Assembly (NCBI GenBank): GCA_003456455.1
Contig: DMRV01000385.1
Location: 2,796-11,260, forward strand
DNA from: Flavobacteriales bacterium
GTDB taxonomy: Bacteria; Bacteroidota; Bacteroidia; UBA10329
Direction of reading: 5' to 3'
DNA length: 8,465 nucleotides
Shown here: piece after piece, positions 5,720 to 8,465 of the stretch
Layout: the number at the start of each line of letters is the position of its first letter
Position numbering within the stretch: the stretch's first letter is position 1
The notes under the pieces: model-generated
What the model saw: the letters and a program-made list of their open reading frames with translations, nothing else
Database searches by the model: none
Told to the model about the DNA's origin: nothing
Program-made: the position numbers and the translations under genes

Positions 5720-6769
5720 ATGAAAATTAGCCAAAACACATTTTATTCGACCCTGTTTGCTGTTTGCGGATGGGGTCTTTTTTCGTGTCAGAATAAAGAA
5801 CCAAAAGTTGAATCCGAATTTCTAATCGCTCTAGAGCCAAAAGAAAGAGTTTCCAAAGCACATGTACGTGGGTTGTTTTTGGTGGATGACAACACTGGAT
5901 GGGCGAGTGGAGCAGGTGGAACATTTATGCGCATGACCGATGGTGACAACTGGTCTGCCGATACAATTGCGGGTTATACGCATCTCGATTTTAGAGATGT
6001 ACATGGTTTCGATGAAAACACAGCTTTGGTAATGGCCGCTGGCGAAGAAGGAAGAATTCTCAGAACAGAAGATGGTGGTGTTTCTTGGACTGAGGTTTAC
6101 ACCAGACTCGACTCAGGAATATTCCTAGATGGAATGGATTTTCAGGACAACATGGGTTATTGCTATGGAGATCCTATAGATGGAAAGTTTGTACTCGTCT
6201 GGACGAATGATTTTGGCAAACATTGGGAAGAGGTTCCGAGGAACGCTATTCCTAATTCGCTTCCAAAAGAAGCTGGTTTTGCCGCTAGTGGAACGGGAAT
6301 GTTGGTGTTAGAAAAAATGAGTTACATGGCTACTGGCGGAGATTCTACGGCTAGAATCATGAGAATGTCATTGAGGAAAGGAAACTGTGAGGTGTTTGCC
6401 ACACCGTTACGTTCCGCAGAAGGGTGTGGCATCTTTTCTATGACTGCGGCAAATAAAACCATTGTAGCTGTAGGCGGATGCTATTCAGATAGTACAAGCA
6501 AAGAAGCTAATTGTGCCATCTCAAAAGATATGGGAGAAACGTGGAAATTGATAACTGAGAATCAACCACGCGGTTATCGTTCATGTGTCGCTTATTCTCA
6601 ACCATCTAATTTGTTAATTGCTTGTGGTAGAACAGGAATGGAACACTCTAAGGATGGAGGAAATAACTGGATTCCTATCTCAGACGAAGGTTACTACACA
6701 TGTTCTTTGGCAGATTCAACAGGTTGGGTAATGGGCAAAAGCGGTAAAATGGCTAAGCTTACTTGGTAA
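5720..6769 (+). CDS. Lipoprotein with Asp-box (BNR/YCF48-like) beta-propeller repeats
   Basis: 349-residue exported lipoprotein. The N-terminal hydrophobic stretch ends in LFSC with Cys23 as the likely lipidated residue, followed by QNKEP. The rest reads as a beta propeller with Asp-box motifs S/T-x-D-x-G-x-x-W: TEDGGVSW (116-123), TNDFGKHW (162-169), SKDMGETW (268-275) and SKDGGNNW (310-317), plus a degenerate one ending at Trp78. This places it with YCF48/'photosystem II stability factor-like' and sialidase-like repeat proteins. Databases often call such proteins oxidoreductases without evidence. The Arg triad and the Tyr/Glu pair of true sialidases cannot be made out. It is probably a scaffold or binding protein in the envelope. 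The gene follows the Crp/Fnr-type gene by 21 bp, and its TAA directly abuts the stop codon of the convergent aminotransferase gene. Confidence 0.85.
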   Translation: MKISQNTFYSTLFAVCGWGLFSCQNKEPKVESEFLIALEPKERVSKAHVRGLFLVDDNTGWASGAGGTFMRMTDGDNWSADTIAGYTHLDFRDVHGFDENTALVMAAGEEGRILRTEDGGVSWTEVYTRLDSGIFLDGMDFQDNMGYCYGDPIDGKFVLVWTNDFGKHWEEVPRNAIPNSLPKEAGFAASGTGMLVLEKMSYMATGGDSTARIMRMSLRKGNCEVFATPLRSAEGCGIFSMTAANKTIVAVGGCYSDSTSKEANCAISKDMGETWKLITENQPRGYRSCVAYSQPSNLLIACGRTGMEHSKDGGNNWIPISDEGYYTCSLADSTGWVMGKSGKMAKLTW

Positions 6770-6775
6770 TTAGCC
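6751..6775. terminator. Dyad spanning the two abutting stop codons
   Basis: GGCTAA (6751-6756) and TTAGCC (6770-6775) form a 6-bp stem around 13 nt that contains the TAA of the lipoprotein gene, while the right arm begins with the complement of the opposing TAA. It could slow polymerases from both sides. There is no T-run, so it is only a weak bidirectional terminator candidate. Confidence 0.25.
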
Positions 6776-7930
6776 CAGCATATTAGAGGTCGCTTTAATT
6801 TCCTCCAAAGCCTCAAAAAGCGTATCCAAATCTTGTTGAGTATGATATCCGTTTATGCTGTATCGGATAAAGACTTTATCGTCATGCGGCATAACGGGAA
6901 TCTCAATTCTATACTTGTTGTAAAGTAATTCTTGTAACGCAACTGGGTCTGGGCAGTTAATACTCAAACTGCACATCTGACCAAGAAAATCATCTGAAAT
7001 AGGGCAGAGGATGGTTCCTCCCGTAACCTCAGCAAAGCGCTCGTAATTGGCTTGAGCGAGTTTCCTACAATCTGCCGCAACCTGATTCCAGTTGTTGTCT
7101 TCCCGAAATTGTAAGGCTGCGGGAATTGTAAGAAACGCTGAGTAATCTCTCGTCCCTTGTAATTGATGATGGTCGATAAACTGAGATTCAGAAGGCATAT
7201 CCGATTCAAATCCCCAACTGATGAGTAATGGGTCAAAAGGCTGGAATTCTTTTTTTACATAGAGAAAACTGGAACCTTTAGGTGTTAGCAACCACTTATG
7301 GCAAGCACCTGTGTAAATATCAGCGTCAAGTTCTTGTAGGTTTAAGTCGATATGACCGGGAACGTGTGCACCGTCTACAATCGTTATCAATCCTTCAGCT
7401 TGAGCACGTTTACAGATTTCTTCAATTGGCAAACGAAGAGCCGTTGTGCTGGTTATGTGGCTTATGAAGATTGCTTTGGTTTTAGAAGTTAGCCCTTGGA
7501 AGAACTCTTCAATAATCTGTTCTTTACTTGTGACCGGAAGCGAAATATGTTGCCTCACGTACTTGGCTCCAGCTTTCTTACAGTAATGATTCCAAGTACG
7601 ATCCATAGCTCCATACTCAATATCTGTAGCCAGAATTTCATCGCCTGCTTTAAGGCCAAAGTCTTTGATAACGATATTTAAGGCGTAACTCGGATTCATG
7701 GTAAAAACCACATCATCTTTATCGCAACCAATAAAGTTACCCAAAGCTACCCGTGACTTTTCTAGCAGAACAGGACCTTGCTTTACAAAGAAATTGAATG
7801 TGTTTTTCTCCAATTCCAACTGCCATTTTTGGTAATCATTAAATATTGGAATGGGGCACGCACCAAAAGAACCGTGGTTTAGATGAGTAATGTCTGGGTT
7901 GAGAATAAACTGGCTGCGAATAGGGTTCAT
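6770..7930 (-). CDS. Class-V PLP-dependent aminotransferase-fold enzyme (isopenicillin-N-epimerase-like)
   Basis: 386-residue cytoplasmic PLP enzyme, normal length for the family. The N-terminus has the LNHGSFGACP pattern (17-26) of isopenicillin N epimerase and cysteine desulfurase-like members. The cofactor site is visible: IVDGAHVPG (184-192) with Asp186 for the pyridine nitrogen and His189, then TGACHKWLLTPKG (207-219) with Lys212 as the Schiff-base lysine. QGTRDYSAF (258-266) supplies the Thr/Arg of the dimer phosphate region, and Arg356 (FIRYS) is the usual carboxylate-binding arginine. No persulfide-forming cysteine loop typical of NifS/SufS is evident. It may therefore be an epimerase, lyase or aminotransferase on an amino acid or small peptide; the substrate is unknown. 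The annotation 'isopenicillin N epimerase' would overstate this, as no beta-lactam genes are present. The gene has no co-directional partner here and is divergent from the SGNH hydrolase gene. Confidence 0.92.
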   Translation of the reverse strand: MNPIRSQFILNPDITHLNHGSFGACPIPIFNDYQKWQLELEKNTFNFFVKQGPVLLEKSRVALGNFIGCDKDDVVFTMNPSYALNIVIKDFGLKAGDEILATDIEYGAMDRTWNHYCKKAGAKYVRQHISLPVTSKEQIIEEFFQGLTSKTKAIFISHITSTTALRLPIEEICKRAQAEGLITIVDGAHVPGHIDLNLQELDADIYTGACHKWLLTPKGSSFLYVKKEFQPFDPLLISWGFESDMPSESQFIDHHQLQGTRDYSAFLTIPAALQFREDNNWNQVAADCRKLAQANYERFAEVTGGTILCPISDDFLGQMCSLSINCPDPVALQELLYNKYRIEIPVMPHDDKVFIRYSINGYHTQQDLDTLFEALEEIKATSNMLG

Positions 7931-7945
7931 GGTAAATAGATAAGT

Positions 7946-7957
7946 TCACAAATGTGA
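7946..7957. promoter_or_regulatory. Dyad TCACA-AA-TGTGA before the PLP enzyme gene
   Basis: A perfect 5+5 bp inverted repeat with a 2-bp centre lies 16 bp from the ATG at 7930, in the 89-bp divergent gap. On the minus strand it contains CACATTTG (7956-7949), one base from the TAnnTTTG -7 box, so it may be both promoter and operator. No -33 element was found at the right distance. Short dyads of this size can arise by chance. Confidence 0.3.
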
Positions 7958-8005
7958 TAAATACAATCAAACCACGTTCGTTAACACGATAAAAGAACAA
8001 ATCCA

Positions 8006-8013
8006 CACCTTTG
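8006..8013 (+). promoter_or_regulatory. Possible -7 box just before the SGNH hydrolase gene
   Basis: CACCTTTG, followed by C, is one base off TAnnTTTG and ends 6 bp before the ATG at 8020. This implies a leaderless or nearly leaderless transcript. No good -33 element is seen. Confidence 0.35.
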
Positions 8014-8019
8014 CGCCAA

Positions 8020-8465
8020 ATGAAAAAATGGCTTCCTAATCTTCTGCTTTTGGCAATTTCTGTCACTTTGACTTTGGTTGTGGCGGAGTTAGGGCTTAGA
8101 GCCGTACTGTACAACAGCAACGCTGCCTTTGATTTTATTCGGAAACCACAGCTCTATGCAAATTATGAGCGTGACGTTACCGAGCACCTTTACAAGGAAG
8201 ATTACTGGAAAATGCGTTTTCTGTTTTCGGGTGCATCTGACATGAAAGAACCGCATCCGCTACTTGGCTGGGACGGTAATTTTGATTCCAAAACTTACGA
8301 GCACGCAGATGAATACTTCTCAAAAGGAAAGCGACCAGTTCTACTTTTCGGAGATTCATTTTCTCAGTGTATCAGTTCCACTAAATGCTTTGAGGATTAT
8401 TTAAACGCAGATACCACGTTCACAAACCGTTTCTACTTGCTCAATTTTGGAGTAGGAGGGTATGG
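8020..8465 (+). CDS. SGNH/GDSL-family hydrolase, membrane-anchored (incomplete at right edge)
   Basis: The open frame runs from ATG 8020 to the end of the window (about 148 codons) without a stop; only the N-terminal part is visible. A basic start (MKK) and a hydrophobic stretch (about 5-22) form a signal anchor or signal peptide. HPLLGWDGNF (79-88) resembles the segment before the catalytic core in AlgJ/AlgX-like and related SGNH proteins. VLLFGDSFS (107-115) is block I with the nucleophile Ser113. NFGVGGYG (142-149) fits block II with its oxyanion glycine. The Asn of block III and the Asp/His of block V should lie beyond the edge. A role as an esterase or acyl-transfer enzyme on an envelope polymer or lipid is likely by family; the substrate is unknown. 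Divergent from the PLP enzyme gene, 89 bp apart. Confidence 0.88.
   Translation, partial: MKKWLPNLLLLAISVTLTLVVAELGLRAVLYNSNAAFDFIRKPQLYANYERDVTEHLYKEDYWKMRFLFSGASDMKEPHPLLGWDGNFDSKTYEHADEYFSKGKRPVLLFGDSFSQCISSTKCFEDYLNADTTFTNRFYLLNFGVGGY

Noticed and set aside
5720..6769. Sialidase or photosystem assembly function for the Asp-box lipoprotein
   Set aside because: Asp-boxes are structural and occur in many unrelated propellers; the sialidase catalytic residues are not discernible and there is no sign of photosynthesis genes.
6770..7930. Evidence for beta-lactam (isopenicillin) metabolism
   Set aside because: The family resemblance to isopenicillin N epimerase is general to this class-V subgroup, and no ACV synthetase, IPNS or cef genes are present.
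7978..7989. TCGT/ACGA dyad around TAAC before the SGNH gene
   Set aside because: Only 4-bp arms; such short dyads are frequent by chance and no second copy was noticed.
7839..8120. 93-codon minus-strand open frame across the PLP/SGNH intergenic region
   Set aside because: It overlaps the start of the SGNH hydrolase gene on the other strand and the PLP enzyme gene in another frame, and its composition looks non-coding.
1..8465. Mobile element, CRISPR array, toxin-antitoxin or phage-defence system
   Set aside because: No transposase, integrase, repeat-spacer pattern, nuclease or toxin-like gene was seen; the HTH-like gene is paired with a BtrH-like enzyme rather than with a toxin-like gene.

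Overview
The window looks like chromosomal DNA of a Bacteroidota bacterium, most likely a Flavobacteriales relative. This is inferred from moderately low GC, A/T-rich starts with almost no Shine-Dalgarno sequences, promoter boxes close to the Bacteroidota consensus TAnnTTTG (with a TTG-type element about 19 bp upstream), a Crp/Fnr regulator of the short Bacteroidota type, and a lipoprotein with a Bacteroidota-style lipobox. No rRNA, tRNA, CRISPR array, insertion sequence, phage gene or origin was recognised. No gap between genes exceeds about 200 bases.

Left third (18-3430, minus strand): a tightly coupled four-gene operon, read right to left. It encodes a small protein with a C-terminal helix-turn-helix-like segment, a BtrH-like cysteine acyltransferase/peptidase-fold protein, an ABC ATPase and an ABC-2 permease. 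The junctions are ATGA (4 nt overlap), TGA-T-TTG (1 nt gap with a TTG start) and TGATG (1 nt overlap). The set suggests a module that tailors or handles an acyl product and exports it. From memory, similar BtrH_N plus ABC cassettes lie in flexirubin/dialkylresorcinol (aryl polyene) clusters of flavobacteria. Any such biosynthetic genes would be off the left edge here, so the substrate is unknown. A good promoter candidate precedes the operon at 3447-3477.

Centre (3561-5698): a secreted thioredoxin-fold protein (minus) is divergent from a secreted DUF6134-like protein (plus). The shared 196 bp gap holds a thioredoxin promoter candidate of the same architecture as the operon promoter, with overlapping dyads at its -33 element. 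Next comes a Crp/Fnr-family regulator, preceded by a TACATTTG box and an 8+8 bp inverted repeat.

Right third (5720-8465): 21 bp after the regulator is a lipoprotein with four Asp-box (BNR/YCF48-like) repeats. Its stop codon directly abuts the stop of a convergent class-V PLP-dependent enzyme (isopenicillin-N-epimerase-like). Divergent from that enzyme, an incomplete membrane-anchored SGNH/GDSL hydrolase runs off the right edge.

The strongest candidate for an under-described system is the HTH / BtrH-like / ABC-2 operon. The other genes are ordinary cell-envelope and regulatory functions with a few notable intergenic structures.
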